The position numbers were made by a program, and so were the translations under genes. This document shows positions 1 through 9,008 of a DNA stretch of 64,000 nt, piece after piece (the first letter of the stretch is position 1; each line of letters opens with the position of its first letter). Under the pieces are notes generated by a model that was not told where the DNA came from, did not search any database, and saw nothing but the letters and a program-made list of their open reading frames with translations. The stretch comes from an uncultured Lachnospiraceae bacterium (lineage in GTDB: Bacteria > Bacillota > Clostridia > Lachnospirales > Lachnospiraceae), in contig CAKRCW010000008.1 in NCBI GenBank assembly GCA_934309145.1, positions 1 to 64,000 of the forward strand, written 5' to 3'.

Positions 1-13
1 CGACAACTTCTAA

Positions 14-42
14 ATAATACCATCTTTAATTTGTTTTGTCAA
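14..42 (-). promoter_or_regulatory. sigma-A promoter reading off the left edge
   Basis: On the minus strand there is TTGACA, a 17-bp spacer and TATTAT. It points leftward out of the window, so it probably serves a gene beyond position 1. It is the distal member of a tandem pair with the promoter at 100-128. Confidence 0.6.
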
Positions 43-99
43 CAACTTTTTTGGTTTATTTTAAGTTTTTTTGTCTGCTATTCTTGCGACAGCTTGTTT

Positions 100-128
100 A
101 ATATACCACCATAGTATTTAAAAGTCAA
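100..128 (-). promoter_or_regulatory. second leftward sigma-A-like promoter
   Basis: The minus strand shows TTGACT, 17 bp, then TATATT, just after the stop codon of the diguanylate cyclase gene. With the promoter at 14-42 it gives the gene off the left edge two possible start sites. Confidence 0.5.
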
Positions 129-145
129 CCCCCTTTTTTACTTTT

Positions 146-1447
146 TTATCTAATTTCTTCTCCAGGATTTTTCTTATTCTTTTTATCCTCATACATAAGC
201 TCATCAGCCTTCTTAACTAATGCCGCGTAATCGTACTCTTTTTCAGCATATACAACTCCAACAGCAATCACGCAATTAATTCCATCATCCTGAGAATTAA
301 GTCTTGCAAGCTCATTCTCCCAACGCTCCTTTATAGAAGCAGTTTCCTCATAAGATACATTTTCAGCGATAACCAAAAATTCATCTCCACCTACGCGATA
401 TGCATGAACCTTGTTACTGGTAACCTTTCGTATACTGTTAGCAGCCTTGATGAGTAATTTATCTCCCGCCTCATGTCCATATCTGTCATTCATAAGTTTA
501 AGATTATTTACATCAAAATTAAACACGGCAATGGAGTCAAGATTTCTGTATTCTTTACCAGACATACTCAAGTATTTTCCCTTATTATATAAGCCGGTAA
601 GTCCATCATGCTCACTCTCATACACAAGCTTCTCACGCATAATTCCATTCTCTATATATAATTTTATTACGCTTCTTAAGGTCGCCTCATTCATGGAATC
701 CCAATCCATATTAGGCCAAACTGATAAATATACTGCATATTTTTGTCCTGATACTGTTCCATTAACCAGAAGCCTGTATGTACTGCCCTCTTTACTTTCA
801 CTTAGCAAAAATACATTTTGTATTTCTCTATCAAAGCTCATAATAGGTATATTTGTCTCATAATCATTTTCAAATGCATTTTCAACACTTGGACTTATAT
901 CTATTCTGTCATTACTGTATATATTCCCCATCTTATTATAGGTTATGATATCCATGACATCATTTCTCTGTATCATAAAATGAGCCTTACTTGTCTTGAA
1001 ATATCCTGTAAGCAACGGCAAAAGTTCATAGTATGTATCAGAAAGTCTTTCTAATACTGCTGTTTGGAAATCTGAAAGCTTTCTAAAAAACGTCATGTAC
1101 TTAGTCACATCCCTATTAAGTCCCATGTACTCTGTTATGTCCGTAACAAGATGTATATGATATTTTTTCCCTTTCTTTTCAAATAGGGCAGAGTTGAATT
1201 TGTAATATTTTTTTGAGTTGATATCTATATATTCCCACTCAACAGCTTCACCACCAGCCACAAGCTTAGGGCAATCATCAATCCACATATAGACATGGTC
1301 TGCATCCATGCCTTCTATGTTGTCACCATATTTATTTTTGAAATAAGAATCAGCATATACAATCTCTGATGAGCCCTCAGCGATTATTGATATACCGCCT
1401 ATCTTCTCTGACATAAATTGTAATATTTCCTCACTGAAATCCATCAT
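146..1447 (-). CDS. GGDEF-domain diguanylate cyclase
   Basis: Predicted to make cyclic di-GMP from two GTP. The 433-residue protein has a C-terminal GGDEF domain from about residue 280, opening with DGLTGLYN and carrying an intact VGGDEF active-site motif near residue 355. The N-terminal part looks like a PAS-type region (about 1-110) followed by an unassigned sensory region. No membrane segment or signal peptide is evident, so it should be cytosolic. An AGGGA ribosome site precedes a tandem ATG; either Met could start. It lies 11 nt after the STAS gene and is the last gene of a leftward run with partner-switching regulators, which suggests its activity or expression is tied to that switch. 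The function is firm; the signal sensed is unknown. Confidence 0.9.
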   Translation of the reverse strand: MMDFSEEILQFMSEKIGGISIIAEGSSEIVYADSYFKNKYGDNIEGMDADHVYMWIDDCPKLVAGGEAVEWEYIDINSKKYYKFNSALFEKKGKKYHIHLVTDITEYMGLNRDVTKYMTFFRKLSDFQTAVLERLSDTYYELLPLLTGYFKTSKAHFMIQRNDVMDIITYNKMGNIYSNDRIDISPSVENAFENDYETNIPIMSFDREIQNVFLLSESKEGSTYRLLVNGTVSGQKYAVYLSVWPNMDWDSMNEATLRSVIKLYIENGIMREKLVYESEHDGLTGLYNKGKYLSMSGKEYRNLDSIAVFNFDVNNLKLMNDRYGHEAGDKLLIKAANSIRKVTSNKVHAYRVGGDEFLVIAENVSYEETASIKERWENELARLNSQDDGINCVIAVGVVYAEKEYDYAALVKKADELMYEDKKNKKNPGEEIR

Positions 1448-1458
1448 ATTTCTCCCTT

Positions 1459-1761
1459 TTATTCAAAGCTTAATATATCTGCAAAGCCTGTCATTTCAAA
1501 CACTTCCATCACATCACCTATAACATTTTTTACAAGCATTGTTCCGGCAAGTGCATTCATCCTTTTTTGTGCCCATAATATTGCACGAAGTCCTGAGCTG
1601 GCAACGTAATCACAATCAGCCATGTCTAGTTCAAAAGATTTAACATCGCTTGTAATTGCCTCCTCAAGTTCTTTCATCAGCATATTTGCAGCATTTGTAT
1701 CTAGTCTTCCAACTATAGCCATTACCAGTTTATTTTTATCCTTATTCTTAATTATTTCCAT
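1459..1761 (-). CDS. STAS-domain anti-sigma-factor antagonist (RsbV/SpoIIAA-like)
   Basis: A single STAS domain of 100 residues. Proteins of this family bind and neutralise a serine-kinase anti-sigma factor until it phosphorylates them on a conserved serine; here the SSGLRAI segment carries the candidate serines. Start chosen at 1761 because GGAGG lies seven bases before this ATG; an in-frame start at 1788 would sit only five bases after the previous stop with no such site. The upstream neighbours are an RsbW-like kinase and an RsbU-like phosphatase, completing a partner-switching trio. No sigma factor gene is in the window, so the output could be a remote sigma factor or another target. Confidence 0.85.
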   Translation of the reverse strand: MEIIKNKDKNKLVMAIVGRLDTNAANMLMKELEEAITSDVKSFELDMADCDYVASSGLRAILWAQKRMNALAGTMLVKNVIGDVMEVFEMTGFADILSFE

Positions 1762-1792
1762 CGCATCCTCCAGATATGTTAATGGCAAATAC

Positions 1793-2239
1793 TTATATCT
1801 CCTGTTCGTATTGCCAGCTTTTTTCCAAAGTTACTATATTTTCATTATTGGTATATTCGTATTGGACAGAATCCATTATTTTCTTAACCATAAATATTCC
1901 AAGTCCACCTATACTTCTCTCATCAGCGGATAAGGTTATATCCGGTTCTTCTCTTTCAAACGGATTAAATGGCGTACCGCTATCCCGCATTACCAGTTTT
2001 ATAGCTCCTCCATCAGATAACGTCTTTGTCTCCATATCAACTGTACATTCTCCCACGCTTGGATTGTATGCATAATTAGTAATATTAACAAACAATTCTT
2101 CTACGCAAACCATGATTTTGGACGCTATACGACCTGGACATCCACTTTTTTTAAGCATTTCCTCCACGAGGTCCGTCACCTCAGGTAAATTATCCAATGT
2201 TGCATTAACTGTAATTTTCTTATTATCACCAGATTTCAA
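1793..2239 (-). CDS. RsbW/SpoIIAB-like serine kinase (HATPase fold)
   Basis: A 148-residue GHKL ATPase domain. The N box reads EELFVNITNYAY, a G1-like segment reads RDSGTPF and a G2-like segment reads GGLGIFMVKK, all typical of anti-sigma kinases that bind a sigma factor or phosphorylate a STAS partner. The start is taken as TTG at 2239 with GGGGTGAT a few bases upstream; the in-frame TTG at 2254 would precede that ribosome site. The STAS gene follows 31 nt downstream. Known family roles are sigma-B or sigma-F control, but with no sigma gene nearby the target is open. Confidence 0.8.
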   Translation of the reverse strand: MKSGDNKKITVNATLDNLPEVTDLVEEMLKKSGCPGRIASKIMVCVEELFVNITNYAYNPSVGECTVDMETKTLSDGGAIKLVMRDSGTPFNPFEREEPDITLSADERSIGGLGIFMVKKIMDSVQYEYTNNENIVTLEKSWQYEQEI

Positions 2240-2266
2240 TATATCACCCCACAACTAAATATAATT

Positions 2267-3046
2267 TTATAACTTATCCAGAAATTCTAACGATTTTTTT
2301 ATTTTTTCTATTCCATTTACCTCTATTAAGACTGTAGCATCATAAAAATACTCCTCATAGTAGTGTTTAAATTCCTGCCAGTCTATGCATCCATCCCCTA
2401 CTGCCAAGTGCAAATCCTTCTTCAAATCATTATCATTAATGTGAATGTGCTTGACATATGGTGACAGCATTTTTACCCATGTGCCTATTTCTTCAGGATT
2501 ACCAAACACCTGTGCATGAGCATAGTCAAAACATAGTCCAAAATTTGCAATCCCCATCATCCCCTCTCCAAGCTTTGAAATAAGCTCTGGAGTATCATCA
2601 AACATATTCTCAATATATATATTGATATCTTTATATTGTTCTGCTTTTTTTCTCCAATATTCTATATTCTTTTTCACCCAACCATCTCGATATGTGTCAG
2701 ATAAAAAGTTAGTTATATAATTAGTGTGGAAAATTACACCTTTTGCCCCAAGCTTTTGGGCTATACAGAGGCTCTGCTCCACACGATAATCTGATGCCTT
2801 GTATATTGCCATATCATCTGAAAATATAGTCACATCCAGAAATGCACCATGCGATGTCCTGTAACACGGCAAATCTTCGCTATCCATGTAGTGTTGTACA
2901 GTCTGTTCTGTAAGGCTCTCGTCATCGAGCATTGCAGGTGCGAAGAAATCGTTAAATTCAAATCCCAGATTATATTGTTCAGCCAATGTCTCATATTCAC
3001 TAAGCTGATGTCTGTCAGGGATAATTAATAATTGGTCTATTGTCAT
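2267..3046 (-). CDS. sugar phosphate isomerase/epimerase family (AP endonuclease 2 fold)
   Basis: A 259-residue TIM-barrel protein. Probable metal ligands are the Glu in IYIEN, the Asp/His in CFDYAHA, the His pair in HIHIND, and the Glu in LIEVNG near the C-terminus, the pattern of xylose isomerase-like and endonuclease IV-like proteins. Length fits the sugar isomerase branch. AGGAGG precedes the ATG at good spacing. It sits between the phosphatase and the kinase of the partner switch, which is odd for a metabolic enzyme; it may be a passenger or may supply a metabolic cue. The substrate cannot be read from the sequence. Confidence 0.75.
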   Translation of the reverse strand: MTIDQLLIIPDRHQLSEYETLAEQYNLGFEFNDFFAPAMLDDESLTEQTVQHYMDSEDLPCYRTSHGAFLDVTIFSDDMAIYKASDYRVEQSLCIAQKLGAKGVIFHTNYITNFLSDTYRDGWVKKNIEYWRKKAEQYKDINIYIENMFDDTPELISKLGEGMMGIANFGLCFDYAHAQVFGNPEEIGTWVKMLSPYVKHIHINDNDLKKDLHLAVGDGCIDWQEFKHYYEEYFYDATVLIEVNGIEKIKKSLEFLDKL

Positions 3047-3082
3047 ATTCGCGGCTTCCTCCTTGCAGAAAAATTATTGCCG

Positions 3083-4261
3083 TTACCTGCGGCTAAGCAG
3101 CACCATTGTTATATCATCTGCCTGTGTCTCTCCATCCGCAAATGCATCAACACCATCATATATCCTATCAACAAATTTATCTACATTGTCCAAATCTGAT
3201 TTATATTTATTGAGCATATCACGCAGGTACTCATCCCCTAACAATTCCTGTTTAGGATTAAGTGCCTCAGTAACACCATCCGTATACAGATATATACTGT
3301 CTCCTTTTTTCAGGTCTATGTATTGCTCCTTATATGGCACACCCTCCATTATTCCAAACACAAGGTTTGCCTTAGCATTAATCATAGTAAAATCACCGTC
3401 GCCACTCTGGATAAATGGTCTGTTATGTCCGGCATTTATGTATGTTATTCTGTCTGTGTCAAGGTCTAATACACATATAAATGCAGTCACAAACATAGCT
3501 GCTTTATTCTTATAGCACAGCTGATTGTTGGTTCTTGATGCCACCTCTGAGAGAGGGAGTCCAAGTGTGGCGTAGTTTTTTATGTGTGTCTTAGCCATAC
3601 TCATAAACATGGCTGCCGGTATCCCTTTTCCTGAAACGTCAGCAATAAGAAAGCAGAGGTGCGAGTCATCTATCATAAAGGTATCATAGAAATCTCCACC
3701 GACTTCCTTTGCAGGTCTCATTCGTGCTGTAAGTTTAACTTCTGGTAATTTATTAAAATCCGAAAAATCATTCTCCAGACATCCTGTCTGTATCTGTGTA
3801 GCAATAGAAAGTTCTGATTTTATACGCTCCTGTTCAGTAACAAGCTTGGTAGTCTTGGTATATAGCATGTTCATAAAGGTTCCATAAACCTTTCTGTTCA
3901 ACGTTGCTATATCATCAAACAGGCTCTTAGATATGTTGGCACATACCATATTGTCGCGAGCTCTTACAGTTGCAGCTCTCTTGTCATCGTTAATCAATCC
4001 CAGTTCCCCTATGAAATCTCCCACTCCAAGAGTATTTATATGCTTCATCTGTGAGCTGTACACATCCGCCGTACCTTCAAGTATAATGTACATACCATCA
4101 TCACTGTCCGCTCCGTATGTTACTATATCTTGTCCGGCAGATATATCTGCTTCCTTCATTGCCTCAAGAAATAATCTTGTACCCTCACTTATCTCGCCAT
4201 TATCTGTAATCTGAAAAAATTCCTGTATTGTTTTAATTTTCCTCAAACGCTCAATATTCAT
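3083..4261 (-). CDS. cyclic-nucleotide-binding domain fused to PP2C (RsbU/SpoIIE-type) phosphatase
   Basis: 392 residues in two parts. Residues about 15-130 form a cNMP-binding (CAP_ED) domain, with GDFIGELGLI matching the phosphate-binding cassette. Residues about 175-392 form a SpoIIE/RsbU phosphatase with the acidic motifs GGDFYD, ADVSGKG, YTDGVTEA and DDITMV. The family dephosphorylates STAS antagonists and so turns on partner switches. The cassette reads RAAT after GELGLI, close to the cAMP/cGMP pattern, but no ligand can be assigned. GGAG lies before the ATG. It starts the phosphatase, isomerase, kinase, STAS, GGDEF series with gaps of 11-36 nt, implying one transcript. Confidence 0.88.
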   Translation of the reverse strand: MNIERLRKIKTIQEFFQITDNGEISEGTRLFLEAMKEADISAGQDIVTYGADSDDGMYIILEGTADVYSSQMKHINTLGVGDFIGELGLINDDKRAATVRARDNMVCANISKSLFDDIATLNRKVYGTFMNMLYTKTTKLVTEQERIKSELSIATQIQTGCLENDFSDFNKLPEVKLTARMRPAKEVGGDFYDTFMIDDSHLCFLIADVSGKGIPAAMFMSMAKTHIKNYATLGLPLSEVASRTNNQLCYKNKAAMFVTAFICVLDLDTDRITYINAGHNRPFIQSGDGDFTMINAKANLVFGIMEGVPYKEQYIDLKKGDSIYLYTDGVTEALNPKQELLGDEYLRDMLNKYKSDLDNVDKFVDRIYDGVDAFADGETQADDITMVLLSRR

Positions 4262-4276
4262 ACAATTCTCCTTCCT

Positions 4277-5635
4277 TTACTCTAAAACTGACAACGCCTC
4301 CATAAGCGTTGAAACAGGTTTTATGTTACATCCCAGCTTTTCCATTTCCTTATCATAATTAGAACGTGGAATGATACAGGTTTTAAATCCCATCTTGTCA
4401 GCTTCTCTGACTCGCTGCATTACATTAGTTACTCCCCTTATCTCACCAGCAAGTCCTATCTCACCAATTATTATCAAACCATCCCCAAGTGGTTTGTTAT
4501 TCATGCTTGAAGCTATAGCACATGCTATCCCCAGGTCTATTGCAGGATCACTTATCTTCATGCCTCCGGCAATGCTGACATAGGCATCATATCCCCACAG
4601 CTTCATGCCGACACGTTTTTCTAAAACTGCCATTATGAGATTAACTCTGTTATAGTCCACTCCAACAGAGGTTCTTCTAGGCATATTAAAGTTAGTCTGG
4701 CAAACCAAAGCCTGTAATTCTACAAGAATAGGTCTAGTTCCCTCTATAGATGACACAACAACTGAACCTGATACACCCTGAGGTCTGCCATTAAGCATCA
4801 TCTGAGAAGGATTATCTACCTCCTCAAGTCCCTTTTCCGTCATCGTGAAAACACCAATCTCGTTGGTAGAGCCAAATCTGTTCTTCACTCCCCGAAGAAG
4901 TCTGAATCCATTATTCCTGTCTCCCTCAAAATAAAGGACAGAATCCACCATATGCTCTAATGTCCTAGGTCCGGCAACTGTACCCTCCTTAGTAACATGT
5001 CCCACAATAAATATCGCTATATTCTGTTGTTTAGCCAGCTGCATAAGACGTGCAGTTACCTCACGTACCTGCGTAACCGTTCCCGGTGCCGTTCCAAGCT
5101 CATCCACCACCATGGTCTGGATAGAATCTATAACTACAACAGAAACATCACTCTTTTGAATGGCAGAGGAAATATTATCCATATCATTGTCACACAGCAA
5201 CAGCATGTCCTTATCAAATGTTCCGATTCTCTCTGCACGCATTTTTATCTGAGCAAGCGATTCCTCACCTGATACATAGAGAACCTTCGTTTCACTATGG
5301 ACTAGATTTCTGCACATCTGGAGAAGTATGGTTGATTTGCCTATTCCGGGATCTCCTCCAACTAAAACAAGGGAGCCTCGAACAATGCCGCCTCCCAATA
5401 CTCTATCAAGCTCCGTTATATCTGTTTTTATGCGGCTTTCATCAGCGGTTTTGACATCAAAAATACTTGTAGGGCAAACAGCATCCCTCTTTACAGAGGA
5501 ATGCTTCTTTGCACCAACAACTACTTTTTCTTCCACAAATGTATTCCACGCATGGCATCCGGGACATTGCCCCTGCCATTTTGCTGATTCATAGCCACAT
5601 TCTTTACAGAAAAATACCTGTTTTTCTTTTGCCAC
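4277..5635 (-). CDS. radA: DNA repair/recombination helicase RadA (Sms)
   Basis: 452 residues, the usual RadA length. It has the N-terminal four-cysteine zinc finger (CKEC and CPGC), a RecA-like ATPase with Walker A GGDPGIGKST, the KNRFGS motif of RadA, and a C-terminal Lon protease-like domain. RadA promotes branch migration and processing of recombination intermediates. The start is GTG at 5635. It lies 9 nt after a conserved small protein gene. In Bacillus, clpC-radA-disA are adjacent; here radA is still near clpC but disA is absent and a partner-switch gene follows. Confidence 0.96.
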   Translation of the reverse strand: MAKEKQVFFCKECGYESAKWQGQCPGCHAWNTFVEEKVVVGAKKHSSVKRDAVCPTSIFDVKTADESRIKTDITELDRVLGGGIVRGSLVLVGGDPGIGKSTILLQMCRNLVHSETKVLYVSGEESLAQIKMRAERIGTFDKDMLLLCDNDMDNISSAIQKSDVSVVVIDSIQTMVVDELGTAPGTVTQVREVTARLMQLAKQQNIAIFIVGHVTKEGTVAGPRTLEHMVDSVLYFEGDRNNGFRLLRGVKNRFGSTNEIGVFTMTEKGLEEVDNPSQMMLNGRPQGVSGSVVVSSIEGTRPILVELQALVCQTNFNMPRRTSVGVDYNRVNLIMAVLEKRVGMKLWGYDAYVSIAGGMKISDPAIDLGIACAIASSMNNKPLGDGLIIIGEIGLAGEIRGVTNVMQRVREADKMGFKTCIIPRSNYDKEMEKLGCNIKPVSTLMEALSVLE

Positions 5636-5644
5636 TATAAACTC

Positions 5645-6058
5645 CTACATCTTCTGAACCAGAATATCTACCAGTTTGCCTGGCTCAAGTTCAACGCTAA
5701 GATTAAGCTTTCCACCGAGGTTAGTCTTCATCTTACCTACATATACTTTATCTATATGTATCTTGTACTCCTTCTCAGCCTCAAGCTCAAGTGTTACCTG
5801 TGAATCTTCAAATCCTTCAACAACCAAATTAACTTCCTTATCAGTTGCTCTAAAGTCATGAACTGTTGTTCCTGGAACTGACTCATATACAAACATTCCA
5901 TTTCTCTCAAGCTTTGTTATCTCTTTGAAGGTCTTAATCTTGTAAATATCACCATTATAATTGAAACCATCCTTCTTGGTCTTTGCATCAAGCTCATGAT
6001 TACCGAAGCTTAAAGCACCTGTTTCTTCCTCACGAATTAATTCCGCTATTACAGCCAT
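5645..6058 (-). CDS. conserved protein of unknown function between clpC and radA
   Basis: 137 residues, no signal peptide or membrane segment. The N-terminal half is charged (MAVIAELIREEETG) and the C-terminal half is rich in alternating beta-type residues, ending in a segment that looks like a small beta-sandwich. I recognise no catalytic motif. The start was set at ATG 6058 because GGAGGA lies seven bases upstream; the earlier in-frame ATG at 6073 overlaps that ribosome site. The tight spacing to radA (9 nt) suggests translation together and perhaps a role in the same stress response, but this is only context. Confidence 0.7.
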   Translation of the reverse strand: MAVIAELIREEETGALSFGNHELDAKTKKDGFNYNGDIYKIKTFKEITKLERNGMFVYESVPGTTVHDFRATDKEVNLVVEGFEDSQVTLELEAEKEYKIHIDKVYVGKMKTNLGGKLNLSVELEPGKLVDILVQKM

Positions 6059-6166
6059 GTCAAATTCCTCCATTGTATTATAAACATCAATCAGCTATTT
6101 TCAGTTTCTATATTATAATTATACTATATGGCTTATTCATTTGCTACATAATTTTGATAAGATATT

Positions 6167-8614
6167 TTATCTTACGACAAATTTTATCTTGCCTTCTGAG
6201 ACAGATATGCTTACCTTCTGTCCAGCCTTTGCCTTTCCTGATAATATCTCCTCAGCGAGCTTGTCCTCCACTTCATTCTGGATAGCTCTCTTAAGTGGTC
6301 TTGCACCATATTTCTTGTCATAGCCCTTGTCAAAGATATAGTTTACCAAAGTTTCTCCATATGTTATGGAGATGTTCATCTGCTTCTTTACTCTATCCTT
6401 CAACTCTTTAAGCATAAGTCCGCTTATCTTCTTGACGTCATCCTTAGTAAGTGCCCTGAACACAATAATATCATCAATTCTGTTGATAAACTCTGGTCTG
6501 AACATACGCTTTACTTCTTCCATAACGTTGTTCTTCATATCATTGTGGTCTTTTTCATCATCATTACCGCTTGAAAAGCCAAGGTGCTTAGGATCTATTA
6601 TTCTCTCAGCTCCGGCATTACTTGTCATGATAATTACTGTATTCTTGAAGTCAACCTTTCTGCCCTGAGAATCAGTAATATGTCCATCATCAAGTACCTG
6701 AAGCAAGACATTAAATACATCCGGATGTGCCTTTTCTATCTCATCAAATAAGACAACTGAATAAGGGTTCTTTCTTATCTTCTCAGCGAGCTGTCCACCT
6801 TCCTCAAAGCCTACATACCCTGGAGGTGAGCCTATCATCTTAGATACGCTGTGTTTCTCCATATATTCAGACATATCTACACGAATCAAAGCATTTTCAT
6901 CACCAAACATAGCCTCTGCCAATGCCTTTGAAAGTTCTGTCTTTCCTACACCTGTAGGTCCTAAAAACAAGAATGAACCAATAGGACGTTTAGGATCCTT
7001 TAGTCCTACTCTTCCTCTTCGTATCGCCTTTGCGACAGCATCCACTGCTTCATTTTGACCTATTACGCGCTTATGAAGCGTATCCTCTAACGCAAGCAGT
7101 CTTGTTGACTCTGACTGGGTTATCTTATTTACCGGTATCTTAGTCCAAACTGATACAACGTCAGCCACATCTTCCTCATCAACAACCATATTCTGCTGTT
7201 CTTTTTCTTTTATGTTTCTCTTGGTGCGTTCTAACTTTTTCTCTATAGAAGCTATCTCCTGCCTTATCTCTGATGCAAGCTCCTTATCTCCGTCAACCAG
7301 TGCTTCCTCAAGTAAAAGCTGTTTTTCCTTAAGCATTTCCTCTTCATGTATAATAGTCTTATTTTTAGCGAAGAGCCCGAGTTTCTTTCTTGACGCAGCT
7401 TCATCAATTAAATCTATGGCTTTGTCAGGTAAAAATCTGTCATTTATATATCTTATAGCATACTCTGTAGCAGCCTTAAGCGCCTCATCAGTTATCTCAA
7501 CTCCATGATGCTGCTCATATTTTTCACGAAGTCCCTGTAATATCTCTATAGTCTCCTCGTTAGTTGGCTCCTCAACATATACAGGCTGGAAGCGTCTCTC
7601 AAATGCCGCATCCTTCTCGATATATTTTCTGTATTCTGTTCTGGTTGTTGCACCTATCATCTGAATTTCGCCACGGGACAATGCAGGTTTAAGGATATTA
7701 GAAGCATCTATTGCTCCCTCAGCACCACCTGCCCCTATTATTGTGTGAAGCTCATCAACAAATAATATGATATTCCCAGCAGCTCTTACTTCATTTATTA
7801 CCTTCTTGATTCTCTCCTCAAATTCACCACGATACTTTGAGCCTGCAACCATTCCAGATAAATCAAGACTTAATATTCTTTTGTCTGCAAGTATCTCAGG
7901 AACACTTCCATTGCTTATCAACTGGGCTAAGCCCTCAACAACAGCGGTCTTGCCGACTCCCGGTTCACCTACTAAGCATGGATTATTCTTCATACGACGA
8001 CAGAGTATCTGCATCACACGTTCAATTTCTGCTTCCCGTCCCACAACCGGATCCATTACATTCTCTGAGGCTGCCTTGGTCATATCACGACTGAACTGCT
8101 CAAGCATAGGTGTTGCTGTTTTTTTCTTCTGTGCAGAAGGATTCTTTAGTGCCGCATATTCCTTTTTGGCAACGTTGCCATCACATCCACACGATACCAT
8201 AAGATCAACATATATCTTCTGTAAATTGACAGACATGGAATTAAGAAGCTTAACTGCTACTGAATCAAATGCTTTCAGTATCGCAGCAAGCAAATGCTCT
8301 GTTCCTATGTCAGGGCTGTGCATTTTTCTGGCTTCTTTTTCCGCATTATCTAATATTTGCAAAAGCTTAGCAGAGTAGTTTTTCTGCCATTTTACTCTTC
8401 CCTTTATCTCTTCGTTATTACCACGAATATAATCCTCTATTACTGCTATATCTGCTCCGTTTTCTGAGAGTATCATACCGGCAGTGCTTTCCTTGTTAAC
8501 GCACAAGCCATATAGCAGGTGTTCAGTTCCTATATATCTATGCTTATTTTCACGGGCAATTTGGGCAGCTATATCAAGAACCTCTTTAGCCTGTAATGTG
8601 TAGTCAAGTTTCAT
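6167..8614 (-). CDS. clpC: ATP-dependent Clp protease ATP-binding subunit ClpC
   Basis: 815 residues, typical of ClpC. It has two ClpN repeats (about 1-145), AAA1 with GEPGVGKT and FVDELH, a UVR-type coiled M domain (about 415-470), AAA2 with GPTGVGKTE and LFDEIEKAHP, and an LGF loop that would dock ClpP. It unfolds substrates for ClpP in general proteolysis and heat or oxidative stress. The ATG overlaps the stop of the GntR gene by four bases (ATGA), so the two are translationally coupled. The usual Bacillota partners ctsR, mcsA and mcsB are missing upstream. A short hairpin overlaps the stop codon but lacks a strong U-run. Confidence 0.96.
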   Translation of the reverse strand: MKLDYTLQAKEVLDIAAQIARENKHRYIGTEHLLYGLCVNKESTAGMILSENGADIAVIEDYIRGNNEEIKGRVKWQKNYSAKLLQILDNAEKEARKMHSPDIGTEHLLAAILKAFDSVAVKLLNSMSVNLQKIYVDLMVSCGCDGNVAKKEYAALKNPSAQKKKTATPMLEQFSRDMTKAASENVMDPVVGREAEIERVMQILCRRMKNNPCLVGEPGVGKTAVVEGLAQLISNGSVPEILADKRILSLDLSGMVAGSKYRGEFEERIKKVINEVRAAGNIILFVDELHTIIGAGGAEGAIDASNILKPALSRGEIQMIGATTRTEYRKYIEKDAAFERRFQPVYVEEPTNEETIEILQGLREKYEQHHGVEITDEALKAATEYAIRYINDRFLPDKAIDLIDEAASRKKLGLFAKNKTIIHEEEMLKEKQLLLEEALVDGDKELASEIRQEIASIEKKLERTKRNIKEKEQQNMVVDEEDVADVVSVWTKIPVNKITQSESTRLLALEDTLHKRVIGQNEAVDAVAKAIRRGRVGLKDPKRPIGSFLFLGPTGVGKTELSKALAEAMFGDENALIRVDMSEYMEKHSVSKMIGSPPGYVGFEEGGQLAEKIRKNPYSVVLFDEIEKAHPDVFNVLLQVLDDGHITDSQGRKVDFKNTVIIMTSNAGAERIIDPKHLGFSSGNDDEKDHNDMKNNVMEEVKRMFRPEFINRIDDIIVFRALTKDDVKKISGLMLKELKDRVKKQMNISITYGETLVNYIFDKGYDKKYGARPLKRAIQNEVEDKLAEEILSGKAKAGQKVSISVSEGKIKFVVR

Positions 8615-9006
8615 TCCTTACCTCCAGCTCCATCATCCAAAAATTCTTTGTACATATCTGTAACCAGCTTGTGCATTTCATCTAAGCTGATGTCTTTACA
8701 GATTGCCTCCGCAACCATCATTCGCATACCTATATTGATTGTCTCAAGATGCTTAGGTTTCATATCCATCGATACACAAACCACAGCTCCTTTTCTTCTG
8801 TCTAACTTAAGGTATCCGTCATTGCGAAGCAATGCATATGCCTTATTTACAGTGTGCATATTGACACCAAGTTCATCTGCAAGCTGACGTACGGAAGGCA
8901 GAGATTCCCCGTCTTTTATTGTATTTTGTGCGATTCCTATGATAATTTGATTTCTAAGCTGCATATATATTGCTTCGCTGCTGTTAAAATCAATTTTTAA
9001 AATCAT
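8611..9006 (-). CDS. GntR family (YtrA-type) transcriptional regulator coupled to clpC
   Basis: 131 residues: an N-terminal winged helix (LPSVRQLADELGVNMHTVNKAY, recognition helix about residues 38-62) and a short C-terminal helical tail, without the large ligand domain of FadR or HutC types. That size and layout fit the YtrA subfamily, which usually represses its own operon. It overlaps clpC by four bases and begins two bases after purD ends. By position it may replace CtsR as the local regulator of clpC; this is inferred, since no operator was identified. Its own promoter may be inside purD or it may share the pur transcript. Confidence 0.87.
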   Translation of the reverse strand: MILKIDFNSSEAIYMQLRNQIIIGIAQNTIKDGESLPSVRQLADELGVNMHTVNKAYALLRNDGYLKLDRRKGAVVCVSMDMKPKHLETINIGMRMMVAEAICKDISLDEMHKLVTDMYKEFLDDGAGGKE

Positions 9007-9008
9007 AT

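Noticed and set aside
6158..6174. Perfect TAAGATA palindrome over the clpC stop as a terminator
   Set aside because: A+T-rich, 3-base loop and no U-run, so termination is doubtful.
7767..8378. 203-codon plus-strand frame
   Set aside because: Lies wholly antisense to clpC, lacks a ribosome site and reads as a shadow of the AAA domain.
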